From positions 56,886,914-56,950,913 of the forward strand of contig JALMGJ010000002.1 in assembly GCA_023362775.1 (NCBI GenBank): 64,000 nt of DNA. Direction: 5' to 3'. Every line of letters begins with the position of its first letter. Position 1 is the first letter of the stretch. Of this stretch, positions 52,476 through 64,000 are shown in pieces. The position numbers and the translations under genes are program-made. The notes beneath the pieces were generated by a model. That model did not search any database. It saw only the letters and a program-made list of their open reading frames with translations, and was not told the DNA's origin. The stretch is from Charina bottae. Its lineage: Eukaryota; Chordata; Lepidosauria; Squamata; Charinaidae.

Positions 52476-55400
52476 ATGGAACTTAAATATCTGACATGGA
52501 ATATTAATGGAGCCAATGCTCCACAAAAAAGAAGAAAGATATTTCATTTTTTGAAAAAACAGAAATTGGACATAAGTTGTTTACAAGAGACTCATATTTG
52601 TAAAAAAGATACTAAATATTTGATTCAAAAACAGCTTGGAGAAGAATTTATTTCGGCTGGATATAAAAAAACTAAAGGGGTAGTCTTATATGTACAACCA
52701 AAGTTAAACCCAAAATTGATATTAGCTGATGAAGAGGGTCGATACATTGTAGTAGAAATTAACATACAAGGAACTAAAACACTGATAGTTGGACTTTATG
52801 CACCGAATATGGATAAAGGAGTATTTTATAAAAACCTGATGGATAAACTTTTGGACTTAACTTATGACAATTGGTGTTTCATGGGGGATTGGAATGGGGT
52901 AATTTACCCCAGATTGGATAGACAGTCACAAAAAGAAGTGAAGCAAACACAGGGAAAATTGCCACAAACATTTTTCGACTTGAAAGAGATGTTGGATTTA
53001 CAAGACATTTGGAGATGTATGAATGGGACTTCCAGAGAATTTACATATTATTCAGAGAGATTTAAATCACATTCTAGAATAGATATGATTTTGATATCTA
53101 AAAATTTGATGATGGATATTAACAAAGTTGATATATTACCTAAGACTTTATCAGATCATAATCCAGTAATGTTGACTCTTAAAGGGAAACGGAATGTATT
53201 TAGATGGAGATTGAATGAGTCACTACTACGGAATAATGATGTAGTTGATGTATGCAAAAAAAAATTAAGAGAATATTTTCAATTTAATTTGAATAAAGGG
53301 ACTAATATTCAAACTGTATGGGAAGCCAGTAAAGCATATATGAGGGGTTATTTTATTCAATACAATGCTCAAATGAGGAAGAAAAAACAAAAAAGAATTC
53401 AATTGATTTTAGATGAAATTAAAAGTAAAGAGTTAGATTTGAGAGATAAACCAATGGATGACACTTTGCTCACTCAAATTAAATTTCTACAAAAGCAAAT
53501 ATCAATGATATTAACTCTAGAGATAGAGACTCAAATGAAATTTACAAAACAAAAATATTTTGAATATGCAAATAAACCAGGTAGATGGCTGGCTTATAAA
53601 TTGAGGAAACAAAGACAAAAGAATTTGATTACTAATATTCAACATGAAGGAAAAACTCTGGTGAATAATATGGACATTCAAAAAACCTTTCATGACTATT
53701 ATTCTAAATTATATAAAAAACAAGATGTCAACTTGGATGAGATTGAAGAATATTTGAATAAACAAAAACTAACTGTTCTTAATGACCAACAAAGATTGAT
53801 ATTAAATAATGTTATAACAAAAGAAGAATTGATAAAAGCTTTTAAGAAAATTAGTAGTGGAAAAGCTCCTGGACCGGATGGATTGTCAGCAGCCTACTAT
53901 AAATGTTTTGAAGAAGATTTATGTCTACCTTTGCAGAAGACTATGAATTCTATTTTGGAAACATGAATTATGCCTGAAACTTGGAAAGAAGCACATATAA
54001 CATTGATACCCAAAGAATAACAGGATTTAACATTAACTAAAAATTACAGACCAATATCTTTATTGAATAATGACTATAAGATATTTACAACGATATTAGC
54101 AGAAAGAATGAAGAATATACTTAAGGATTTTATTCATCAAGACCAAACTGGTTTTCTACCCAAAAGACAAATTCATGACAATGTCCGAAACATAGTAGAC
54201 GTAATTGAATATTTGGATCAACACTATGATAAACAAGCTGCCTTGATATTTATTGATGCTGAAAAAGCCTTTGACAACTTAAATTGGCCTTTTATGTTCA
54301 AAGTTTTGGAAAATATGAATTTTGGAGGAAATTTTATAAAATGGATTAAATCAATATATACTCCACAATTTGCCAAAATAATTGTTAATGGAGAATTTAG
54401 TAAGCCATGTGAAATACAAAAAGGTACTAGACAAGGTTGTCCATTATCTCCACTTTTGTTTATATTGGTATTAGAGGTTTTACTTAGAGATATTAGACAA
54501 GATGATGGTATCCATGGTATTAAAGTTAAAAAAGAAGTTTATAAACTAAGAGCATTTGCTGACGACCTAGTCATTACTTTGGAGAATCCACTAGAAGGAA
54601 TTGAAATATTAATACAGAAACTAAAAGACTTTGGGTCGCTAGCAGGGTTCAAAGTGAATTTACAGAAGACAAAAGTTTTGACCAAAAATATGGATTACCA
54701 CCAACAAGAGAAATTGAAAGAAATAACAGGATATTCAATGGAAGAAAAAGTAAAATATTTGGGAGTATATTTAACAACTAAAAATGTTAAGTTGTTTAAG
54801 AATAATTATATTCCACTTTGGATGGATATTAAAAAAGATTTGGAACATTGGGAAAAACTGCAATTATCATTATTAGGTAGAATTTCAGCAATTAAAATGA
54901 ATGTTTTGCCAAGAATTTTATATCTTTTTCAAACACTACCTATATTGGCATCAGAAGAACCTTTTAAACAATGGCAGCGAGATATTTCTAAGTTTATTTG
55001 GCAAGGGAAAAAACCAAGAGTAAAATATAAAGTCTTGCAAGACTCTAAAGAAAGAGGAGGACTAGGTCTACCGGATTTGAAATTATATTATGCTGCTTGT
55101 TGCTTGGTTTGGATTAAAGAATGGATAGTTTTGAAAAATGAAAAATTATTGAATTTGGAAGGACATGAATTAAGATATGGATGGCATGGATATTTGTGGT
55201 ACGATAAAGTTAAAGTTAATGTGGACTTTAAAAACCATTATATTAGAAGATCCTTGTTAAGAATCTGGAATAAATATAAATTAATCTTATGTTATTATAT
55301 AAATTAATCTTATGATTTCTACACAAGAAGCATTCTACAGAACAGAAGTAAGAAATAAAGATAAATGGTTAACCTACAAAGACTTTTTAAAGAAAGAACA

Positions 55401-56241
55401 AGGACAATATATAATTAAATCAATAGAAGAATTGGTATCAGAGGGATACAGTTTTCAATGGCTTTCATATATGCAGCTCGTAGAGAAATTTAAATTAGAT
55501 AAGAAAGACCTTGAATTTGAACAAACCAAATCGGAATTTGAGATACAACTATGTGAGACAGATGATCATCTAATTGCAAAAATGTATAAATTATTGTTAA
55601 AAGGTGAAATGGTAGAGGAACAAGTTAAAGACTGTATGATTAAATGGGCTAAAAATATTGGCCATAATATTCAAATGCAACAATGGGAAGATATGTGGAC
55701 CAAAGGGTTAAAATTTACTTTGTGTTATAATTTAAAAGAAAACTTTTATAAGATGATGTACAGATGGTATATGACCCCACAAAAACTTTCTAAAATGTAT
55801 GGAAATGTCTCCAACTTATGTTGGAAATGTAAAAAAAAAGAGGGGTCTTTTTACCATATGTGGTGGACATGTGAGACTGCAAAGAAATTTTGGACTCAAA
55901 TACATGCATTGATGCAAAATATATTACAAATTCGAGTTCCATTTAAACCGGAATTTTTCTTATTGGGAATAATTGATGGACAACCTGGGAAGCAATTTAC
56001 AAGGATTATGCAATACATGATTACAGCAGCAAGACTTATTTTTGCACAAAATTGGAAAAACCAGATATCGCCTACAATACAAGATTGGATGTTAAAATTG
56101 ATGGATATGGCAGAGAATGATAAACTGACATGTTTATTAAAAGAAAATCCAAATAATTATTTCCTTAAAGAGTGGAAACCATTAACTGACTATTTACAAG
56201 ATGCGGGAGGGGCAAAGCTTATATGGGGATTTGAAGATTAA
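52476..56241 (+). pseudogene. L1 ORF2p: endonuclease-reverse transcriptase, three defects
   Basis: ORF2p nicks target DNA and reverse transcribes L1 RNA. The endonuclease (residues 1-230) has TWNINGANAP, LQETH, GDWN at 137-140, SRIDMILIS and SDHN at 226-229. The RT has GKAPGPDGLSAAYYK, motif A FIDAEKAFDNLNW (near 54250), GTRQGCPLSPLLF (54424) and FADD at 54555-54566. A Cys-rich end, C-W-K-C ... H-M-W-W-T-C, lies at 55819-55872. Defects are TGA at 53964-53966 and TAA at 54018-54020 in the RT N-terminal part, plus a 23-bp duplication near 55275-55314 that shifts the frame, after which the frame at 55312-56241 continues to the end. Catalytic residues are otherwise intact. Confidence 0.93.
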
Positions 56242-56501
56242 AATATATATATATTGATGTAATAGACAAGAAATATTCTTTAATATTATATATAGACCTA
56301 GCATGTAAGATAAAATTTTTAAAATACCATGACCAGATACAAATCGGAAGTTGACCAAATTCTGTTTCAGCTTTATCTTTTTTTCTTTTTTCCTTTACTA
56401 CACTTTTTTATCTTTTCTTTTTTCTTGATTTGTATTTCCATTTTCTTTTCTGTTTCAAACTTTTATCTATGTAAAATTAAAATCTAATAAAAAAAAAAAA
56501 A
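56242..56501 (+). terminator. L1 3' UTR and poly(A) tail
   Basis: A T-rich 3' UTR of about 240 bases ends in ATCTAATAAAAAAA with a run of about fifteen A. The AATAAA overlaps the start of the tail. Confidence 0.8.
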
Positions 56502-57015
56502 AAGAATACTATGAGAAAGAAAGAAACAGTTATAGGAGTAACTGGCAATTGGCTGTATCTTGGTGCCATTTCTTGACAGCCAGAATCCTTTAGAACAATA
56601 AGCTCCTTGATTCAGCAGATGAGATGGAACCACCTTGGAAAATTATAGAGTACACAGTGATAACCTAGCTTGTGTGTCCAACTTCATTTTTAAGAGGGCT
56701 CTATAACCCAGGATAAAGCAATGACAACTACACTGAACATCACTCCCACTACCCCCCATTACACACACGTCTCTCTGTTAGGATTAGGAATTATTTGCTT
56801 CTGAGTATGTATCTTGAGCAATATTATGCAGTTGTGTTTACAAACTGGAAAAAAATTGCTGCATTAGTGCATGGCATACTTGCTAATACTCTGATAAATG
56901 TTTATTTGGCACTGTGCTTATATTGTTATGCATAAGTGCCTAGAATTAAAATAATAATTTCAAGTTGATTTCATGCTTCGGTAGCTTAATGGTCTCTGAT
57001 GTTTTTAGCAGAATG

Positions 57016-57017
<2 letters not shown>

Positions 57018-57066
<49 letters not shown>

Positions 57067-57119
57067 TGTGTGAGTGTGTGTGAGAGAGAGAGAGAGAGAG
57101 AGGGAGGGAGGGAGGGAGG

Positions 57120-57197
<78 letters not shown>
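57018..57197. repeat. Compound microsatellite (TA)n(TG)n(GA)n(GGGA)n(GA)n
   Basis: About 45 bases of TA, a short TGTGTGAG stretch, then GA with an internal GGGA block, then about 70 bases of GA. Confidence 0.95.
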
Positions 57198-57199
<2 letters not shown>

Positions 57200-58566
57200 C
57201 TGCAGGGAAACAGCTTCCAAATAAACTAGTGGCCAAATTTACTTCAAGATGAAATTGAAAAGAAAATTGGAAATAGGGATTTTAGAAGGTTTTACCACCA
57301 TATCTTTTTCTGGTTAATTTGACACCATCATATTCATAATAATCAATTATGTACAGAGGACAATTTTCTGCTTGTCTTACCTGACACCTCCAGTTTTCCT
57401 TTTAAGTGCAGTCAAATGTAATTAGAAAACAGCTTGAGGCTTGATTAAAATGTCATATTTTATGAATTTGTGGTATTCACTGTTCCTTTGTTCTAATCTT
57501 ACAGCCATGGGCTCAACTTGATCTCATGGTCCATCAACACCCCCCTTCTCCCCCTATTTTTTTACTTGAAACATAAAGTTTTTCTCCCCTTTGTCACTTG
57601 GCGATGACTGCCTGGAAATGTGAGGAGGCATTTGTGCCTTTTTGCTTATTTTTCTGAATCAGAGAAACCTTCCAAATATTGAGTGTTTTTCTTAAGAACA
57701 CACTCCTTTCCCCAGGAGTGCTTCTGTGAAGTTCTGAGCTGATGACTCGCTGCCAGTAACACTGAAGCACCATCAATAAAAGGCTTCAGCTCCATATGTG
57801 GCAGGAGATTCATGATTATGTAAAGGCAGGCAAAGATGTTTAACATAGGCAAATATTGTTCCTGCAGTTGGTCTCATCAGTGCTGTTTACTACTACATTT
57901 TCACCATCCTCTCAATTTTATTTTATTGGGGATTCAAGCTACAGTCGTAAAACAAGAAGCTAGGTTTCATCTTTTGTCAGAAGCATCAAGAGCTGCGTGA
58001 TTGTAAACTTGCACAGTTTGAACTTCAGATTCTTACTGGGCAAACATTATTTCAGGATAGAAAACAACAATGGCTGCTGGTGTCTCAGAAACACATTTTC
58101 TCTCAAGGCAACTTATCACATCTGTAGCGGGAGGCATGCATGCATGCATGCACACGCACACAGGATGTGATATCTTGGGCTCCAGTGATTTTCTTGATGG
58201 GTTTTCAGACCCTCCTCCCAGGACCCTTTTGCACTCTCCCCACAGAAGAGCTGACTACTACAGACTATTACGGAACACTTTATTCCACAGAAATCCTCTT
58301 TGCCACAGATTTACACTGGCCTGATGGGGAGAATATGCTAAAGGCTAGATCCTTTACCCAGAATGAACACCACTGGTATATTAAGAATTCTACATCTACT
58401 GCATATCTGCTCATTGTGCTAATAGACATTCTCAGTGTAACCCCTTAAGACTAGGCTGTTAGAATGCTTGGTTTACAAGATTTGCTTAAATGTATATCTT
58501 GATGGGTACTGAGTCACTTGACTGTTGGTGTTGTAGTAGAGTTGAAAAAGATTTGACTCTCATGTG

Positions 58567-58568
58567 CA

Positions 58569-58611
<43 letters not shown>

Positions 58612-58661
58612 TCTCTCTCTCTCTGACACACACACACACTCTCTCTCTCACACACACACCT
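58567..58661. repeat. Compound (CT)n(CA)n microsatellite
   Basis: Three alternations of CT and CA tracts. Confidence 0.95.
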
Positions 58662-60115
58662 TTAAAACTAGAAACAGAGATACATGATGGAATTGAATGG
58701 GCTTGTGAAAACTCACAGACCAGAAATAGTGTGTTCTTTCTGATTTGCCTTGGAATGCCTGTCCTAAGTTGCAGTGTAGTTTCAACTAATAAGTAGTAGT
58801 CAGGACTAAGGATCTTCAACTGATCATGTTTACTTTATTCAGTTGAATATTGGGGCTACAAACAATTTGACAGCACTTTCAGTCATTTAGGGAAGGGTCT
58901 GTTCCCCACCATTAGTTGACACAGCTTAGCTTCCTTTCAAAAAATAGTCATGTTAAAATACTGTGGTTTTCATAGAATTACAGAGGATGACAAATAGTTA
59001 CAGTAGCCTTTGATCTTTCCTTTGTGATTGGGAGTGGGGTTGGGTGGGGTGGGGAATTACAAAAAAGTTTCTAACAGCATAGGCCATCATGTCTAAATTA
59101 CACTGAGAAAATTTTGTCTGCAATAAAGAGGCTGATAAAAGGAAACAATTTAGAATTGACTTTTTGTGACACTTTCTACCATGTGCAAAGCATACAATGG
59201 AAAAAAGTGTTCACTTTCTAGTAATATAACCCTGATTTAGTGTTTGTAAATAAAGGCATTTCAGATGAGTGTCTAATTTTCAAGCTAATGACATTATTAG
59301 GAATAATTGATTTTGGCCAGAAAAGGGAACTTTTAAGACAAAGATACTAAGTAAACATTCTACAAGGACTAACATGAAAGTATAAATCTGACACAATTTG
59401 TTGGAATTTAAAGCATCAAATATCCAATTTTGAACATTGTTCTGCATTCCTGGAAGCCAGAAAACAAATAAAATGTATTCCACATTCTCTGAGTATACAG
59501 GGCAAACCAACATATACAGTATGAATCTGTGTTTGGAATACAACAAAGCTAAATTAAAAACAAAATAAAACAAAAAAGGAAAACTGAAAATGCACATAAC
59601 TATTCCTGAAGATTTTTTAAAAAAACAATTGCTTCTAGCCAACACTGTTCTTGAAACACTTGAGTAAGATTGGAACTAGTTAGTACTTCAGTGGTAGATC
59701 ATTAAAAAATCCCAGTGCTGTAGGTTGGACTGTGAAGTAAAAACTGCAGTGGCACATGTCTACAGAGACACATTCACATGTTAGGGGATTAGCTTGAGTG
59801 AGTATCTTAAGCAAATATAGAAATGAAAAAGAACTTGTGAATTCATGGGATATTTTATCTATATCAGTTGCTGAAGTGGGAGATAGAATTGTTATACATA
59901 ACTAAAGCAAAAACAAGGCAAGGGGTAAATTGATATTTAATCAATTAAGTAAATCAATAAGTATTTCTGACCTCATACAAAGGACACAAAATTCTGAAGA
60001 GAGAAGACAGTGCATCCTCACGTTTAATTTTGCTACAGGTTTTTTTTTCATATTTTTCACTTCACATTGAAGATAAATTGTTCCATACTAGAAATACTTA
60101 AAACATATGCCTATA

Positions 60116-63010
60116 CACCCTTGAAGGTTCTGCTATGTTGCCTCATTGATTAATGGTAGTGGTGGTGATGGTGGTGGTGGTATTCCTGGGAGGGATGAGC
60201 AAAGAGTGCTAGCAGTGTATGTCAAGAGTGTATACTTCCAGCAGACTCATCCAAGACATGAATTTAGAGTTTATGCTCCAACCACTGATACAAAAGAAGA
60301 GGAGGTTGGTGAGTTTTATGGTCAAGTTCAGTTTGAAATGGACAGAGCATGCAAGCAAGATGTGCTGCTTGTAGTTGGAGACTGGAATGCCAAAGCTGGA
60401 AATATTAGCAGGAAAATGTACTTAGACTGTATGGCTTAGGAAACTGAAATGAACAGGAGAATCACTTATTAATTTCTGCCAATCCAATGATTTCTTCATT
60501 GCTAATATAGTGTTCCAACAACTCAAATGATGCCTAAATACATGAAAATGACCAGATGGAGTACACAGAAATAAAGTTGACCATATTATTGGTATAAGGA
60601 GCTGGAAGAGCTTATTTATAAAAGGAAAAACATGGCCAGAGGCTGTCAGCCCTACCAAGCAGACCAGACTTGAATACCAAAGTCATGGATAATAAAACTA
60701 CTTTTATTATAGAGTTATAGTAACAAAATATTAAAACTAGTTTTATTATAGAGGTATAGTAACAGAATATTGCAACTCTGAATGTGCCTTCCCACTCCCT
60801 GATTTTATCCTAAAGAGAACTAGGGAGGGTCTAGTCTGAGATTTTTTTTCTCAAATTACATTTCTGCTTTGGGCAGAATTTGCTCTTATATGACTTTTGC
60901 CTTGGCTGCAGCTCTTCTTCTTCTTCCTCAAGGTTATTCTCACAGCCCATTAGAGAGGCTGACTGTGGTCAGAAACTGTTCATGTGCAAATTCATGTGCA
61001 AGTTAAGCTAAAGCAGCAAAAGAAAGCCAACCAATTTCTCTGATAAGATCTTGAGCACATACCTACGGTACTATTTTCAAGGAGAGCATCAGGTATCACT
61101 TTGAAGCCTTCATTGATAGGGAGCCAGAGAAACTGTGGAATAAAATAAAGTTAAGGATGAATGTGAAAAGAGACTGCCAAAGATCATGAAACAGAAGAAA
61201 GCAAACTGAATATCAGAACAAACTGGAAATTGCCAAGAAGAGAAGCCAAAGCCAAGAATGGCAAAGATCTCAGGAAAGAATTTCATAGAGTTGTTAGAAG
61301 AGACAGGAAGCAGTATTACAACATCTGTAAAAATGCTGAAGATGGAAACATACATGGAATATCAAGGAAAGTCTTCCAAAAGATTTTGGAAAGAGGTTCC
61401 AAACTTAAATTAGTATGGCATCAAAGGAAGCCAATAGATAGATAGTAACTGATTCAGGAAGCTCAAATATTGATGGAAAAAGCATACCAAATTCTGTACA
61501 GTAGATATGTGAACATACACGATAACTTAGAAGTTATTCCCTACTTAGAATAATGTCTAGTATCAGGAAATTAAGTTGCAGTAGTTCAGCACTCTGGTTA
61601 CAGTATTCCTAAGTTGTAAGACTACAGGAATTGATGGAGTATCACCAGAAATATAGCAAACAACAAAAAAAGAACCAGTCAATGTTCTAACCAAACTATG
61701 CCAGCAAATCTGGAAATAACAGAGTGACCAACTGATTGGAAGAGGTCAGTCTATGTATCAATACTAAAGAAAGGAGATTTAACAGAGTGTGCAAACTATT
61801 GCATAATATTTTTAATTTCACATGCTAGCAAAATAATGCTTAGGATCATTCAATGAAGATTAGAGCCCTACATGGAAAGAGAGATGCCAGATGTTAAATC
61901 TGGTTTTTAAAAGGCCAAGGGACATGAGACACAATTACTGATGCATGCTGGATGATTGAGAAAGCCAAGGAATACCAAAAAGAAGTCAGTATGTGCTTCA
62001 TTGATAATAGAAAAGCCTTTGATTTTGTTGATCAGGTTGTTGTGAAATATGCTTAGAAAAATGGGAAACCCAGAAGATCTCATTATCCTCATCAGGAAGC
62101 CATCATATGGATGGAATATAGCCAATGGACTGGGTCTAGGTTGGCAGAGGAGTAAGACAATTCTGCATATTCTTCCCTTATTAATTCAATCTACAGTATA
62201 TGCAGAATATATATTGAGGAAAGCTGGATTTGAAGAAGATGAGCAAGGTTTTAAAAATGGAGGAAGAAATATCAATAACCTGTGTTATGCTGATGATGTT
62301 ACTCTGATACCTGAAAATGCAAATGATCTGCATTCTCTAGTAATGAAAGTCAAGAAGCACAGTGGAAAAAAAAGGACTAAGATTAAACATAAAGAAGACC
62401 AAGCTAATGATAACAAATAGAGGAACCATCTTTAGAATTGACAGTGAAGATACTGAAGTGATGGATAGCTTCTGCCTTTTAGGATTGATTGTCAATAGTA
62501 AAAGAATACACCACTGATTAGCATTTGGTAGGGTAGCTCTGAAGTCATTGGAAAATATATTCAGATGCTGTGACATGTCTACACTTAAAAAGGGATTATT
62601 TATAAAAACAAAACCATGGCCAGAGGCAGATAATGGTTTTCCATGTGACACTCTATAGAAGTGAAAATTGGACTTTGAAGGAGCAGGATAGAAAGTAGTT
62701 TTGCTTTTGAACTTTGGGGTTGGTGAAGACTCCTGAGAATACCATGGATGACCAAGAAAACAAGCAAATGAATCATAGAACAAATCAATCCAGAGTTCTC
62801 ACTCAAGCCACAAATGACCAGGTTCAAATTATCATCTTTGGACTCATCATGAAAAGATTAAAGTCTCTAGAGAAATCTGTAGTGCTTGGAAAAGTTACAG
62901 TGCCAATTTGTGCACCATTGGAAGAATTGAAGGGCCAGGTTGGGGACAGATCATTCTGGAGAAGGTCTATTTATGTGGTTACTAAAGTCGACACCATGTT
63001 GTGTATGTAT
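60116..63010 (+). pseudogene. Decayed RTE LINE, near full length
   Basis: The order of an RTE ORF is preserved through many stops and indels. The 5' UTR is like that at 25555. Then FRVYAPTTDTKEEEV (60270), VVGDWNAKAGN (60373), the middle region (KNGKDLRKEFHRVVRRD, 61255), an RT motif-A remnant near 61990 (CFIDNRKAFDFVDQ) and GRNINNLCYADDVTLIPENA near 62265, where YADD is still intact. The C-terminal region extends to about 63010. There is no clean target duplication. It belongs to the family of 4553-6515, older than the BovB copies. Confidence 0.75.
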
Positions 63011-64000
63011 GTGTATATATGCACATATGCAAGTGATTCTAGCATTAAATATGAAATATGTGCATTTAAAAGTTATATTGTGAAGTATAATATATATGGA
63101 TAGATAGACAAAAAAGAGTGACATATGAGTCTATGCTAGTTTAGCTTCAGGGGGCCCACCTGTGATGACTCTGTACCCTACGATGATATCTGTAGAGGAG
63201 AGAGCTGTTCTTGGCCAAAGCAAAGCAAATGATATTTTCCACATAATCAGGAACATCAACTTTTGCCATGCTGAGTGGCAGTTGTGTGGCACATGTACAT
63301 ATCAAATGAATGTGGCTAGAACTCCATGCAGACCTTCCTGTTCAGGAAGGGAAAGGCAGGGAAGGTTTGGGGGATGGTTGTGTCTCTCTTTCAGGTACTG
63401 TATTTCTGTATCTATACTTAACCCAGACATGTGTTAATCTTCTCAGCCTTTGAGGAGCAAGAGGAACTTGAACAAGAGTGATGTATTTCACTAATGCAGG
63501 AGCATAGGAAGTTGCCATTGTTGAGGAAATCAGGGGAAATAGGACTCTGAGATGGAACAGAGGAAGACATAGACTGTTACTGCAGACAGAACAAAGACAA
63601 GAGAAGAATAGGGAACCCAAAAGCTAGTTTTCCAATGAGGAGGGATGCACATTTTGGAAACAGAGTTAAAACAGAGGAATGAAAGTTAGGAAACTTGGTG
63701 AAGGAAGAGAGAAGAGTGAACTAAAAAGTATCAAAGGAGTAGAATCAGACAGTATACAGAGAGAGAAGAGGAACCACCCAGGACCCAAAGACAGCAGAAG
63801 TTTTTTTTAGGCAGCAAACAGAACGACGAGGAAAGCAACAGGAACTGTGGCCAGAGGAGCTGAGAGAACTAGTGGAGAACAGAGAAACAGACTGGGATCA
63901 GATGAGCAGCAAAAGAGAAAATGCTGAGAAAAATAGGGCAGAGAGAAAAAAAAGGAGTTTGGGCTGTTCAGCAAGCCTGCAGCAGAGAGACTGGCTTCAA
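63011..64000. other. No gene recognised
   Basis: The last 550 bases are strikingly purine-rich on the plus strand (AGA/GGA runs) without a frame I can support. They could be the start of an LTR element's untranslated region that continues past the window, but no LTR or primer binding site is visible. Confidence 0.4.

Larger units (their letters stand above)
50198..56501 (+). mobile_element. L1 LINE, full length (about 6.3 kb)
   Basis: AAGAATACTAT at 50187-50197 is repeated at 56502-56512 after a poly(A) tail of about 15, giving an 11-bp target duplication. The order is a 5' UTR of about 1.16 kb, ORF1, a 14-bp gap, ORF2 and a short T-rich 3' UTR with AATAAA. Full length is supported by the GC-richer, structured 5' end. 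ORF1 is intact. ORF2 carries two stops and one frameshift, so the copy is recent but not autonomous. Confidence 0.95.
56513..60115. other. No gene; microsatellites
   Basis: Contains (TA)n at 57018-57062, TG and GA/GGGA tracts to about 57197, (CATG)n near 58136-58150 and CT/CA tracts at 58567-58661. The SLSLSL, EREREE and YIYIYI frames are translations of these tracts. No other supported frame. Confidence 0.6.

Noticed and set aside
56946..57252. SLSLSL and ERERER proteins
   Set aside because: Translations of GA and TA microsatellites.

Overview
The window looks like non-genic, repeat-rich DNA from a squamate reptile (snake or lizard). Three lines of evidence point there: two full-length or near-full-length BovB (RTE-clade) retrotransposons, three tRNA-derived SINEs of the Sauria type whose 3' ends copy the BovB 3' end, and a mixed population of L1, L2/CR1-like, Penelope-like, Ty3/Gypsy and Ty1/Copia elements. 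I found no convincing host protein-coding exon, rRNA or functional tRNA gene. Every long open frame that I recognise belongs to a mobile element.

Layout: 1-555 C-terminal end of a LINE polyprotein; about 640-1500 decayed Penelope-like element (GIY-YIG endonuclease, minus strand); 1505-3004 L2/CR1-like reverse transcriptase; 4553-6515 an RTE on the minus strand split by an 822-bp solo LTR; 6640-8860 a Gypsy pol relic (minus strand); 9255-9541 a small palindromic Penelope-derived unit; 13476-14017 a hammerhead-like palindrome followed by a Sauria SINE; 15177-22060 a Copia element split by an intact BovB (17240-20421) and by a second solo LTR (20837-21186); 25555-28230 decayed RTE pieces; 28803-29126 a Sauria SINE; 29797-32984 a second full-length BovB with one nonsense codon; 33395-35165 an L2/CR1-like copy; 37379-38030 a repeat holding a third Sauria SINE; 40906-41433 a solo Copia LTR; 42743-43041 a truncated BovB; 43225-43470 a Penelope fragment; 45832-46317 an L2/CR1-like 3' end; 48705-48988 a second palindromic Penelope-derived unit; 50198-56501 a full-length L1 with intact ORF1 and broken ORF2; 60116-63010 a decayed RTE. 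The DNA between these is mostly AT-rich and featureless to me, with simple repeats.

How the parts work together: BovB encodes an apurinic-like endonuclease plus reverse transcriptase, and is the known partner that mobilises Sauria SINEs through the shared 3' tail. The most interesting observation is structural RNA rather than protein. The 5' terminus of the full-length BovB at 29797 can fold as an HDV-like self-cleaving ribozyme, and a second RTE 5' end at 28107 keeps the same fold with compensatory base changes. In both, the element begins at the first base of helix P1. Two small Penelope-derived units carry inverted pairs of hammerhead-like cores, so two different self-cleaving RNA architectures may be in play in this window.
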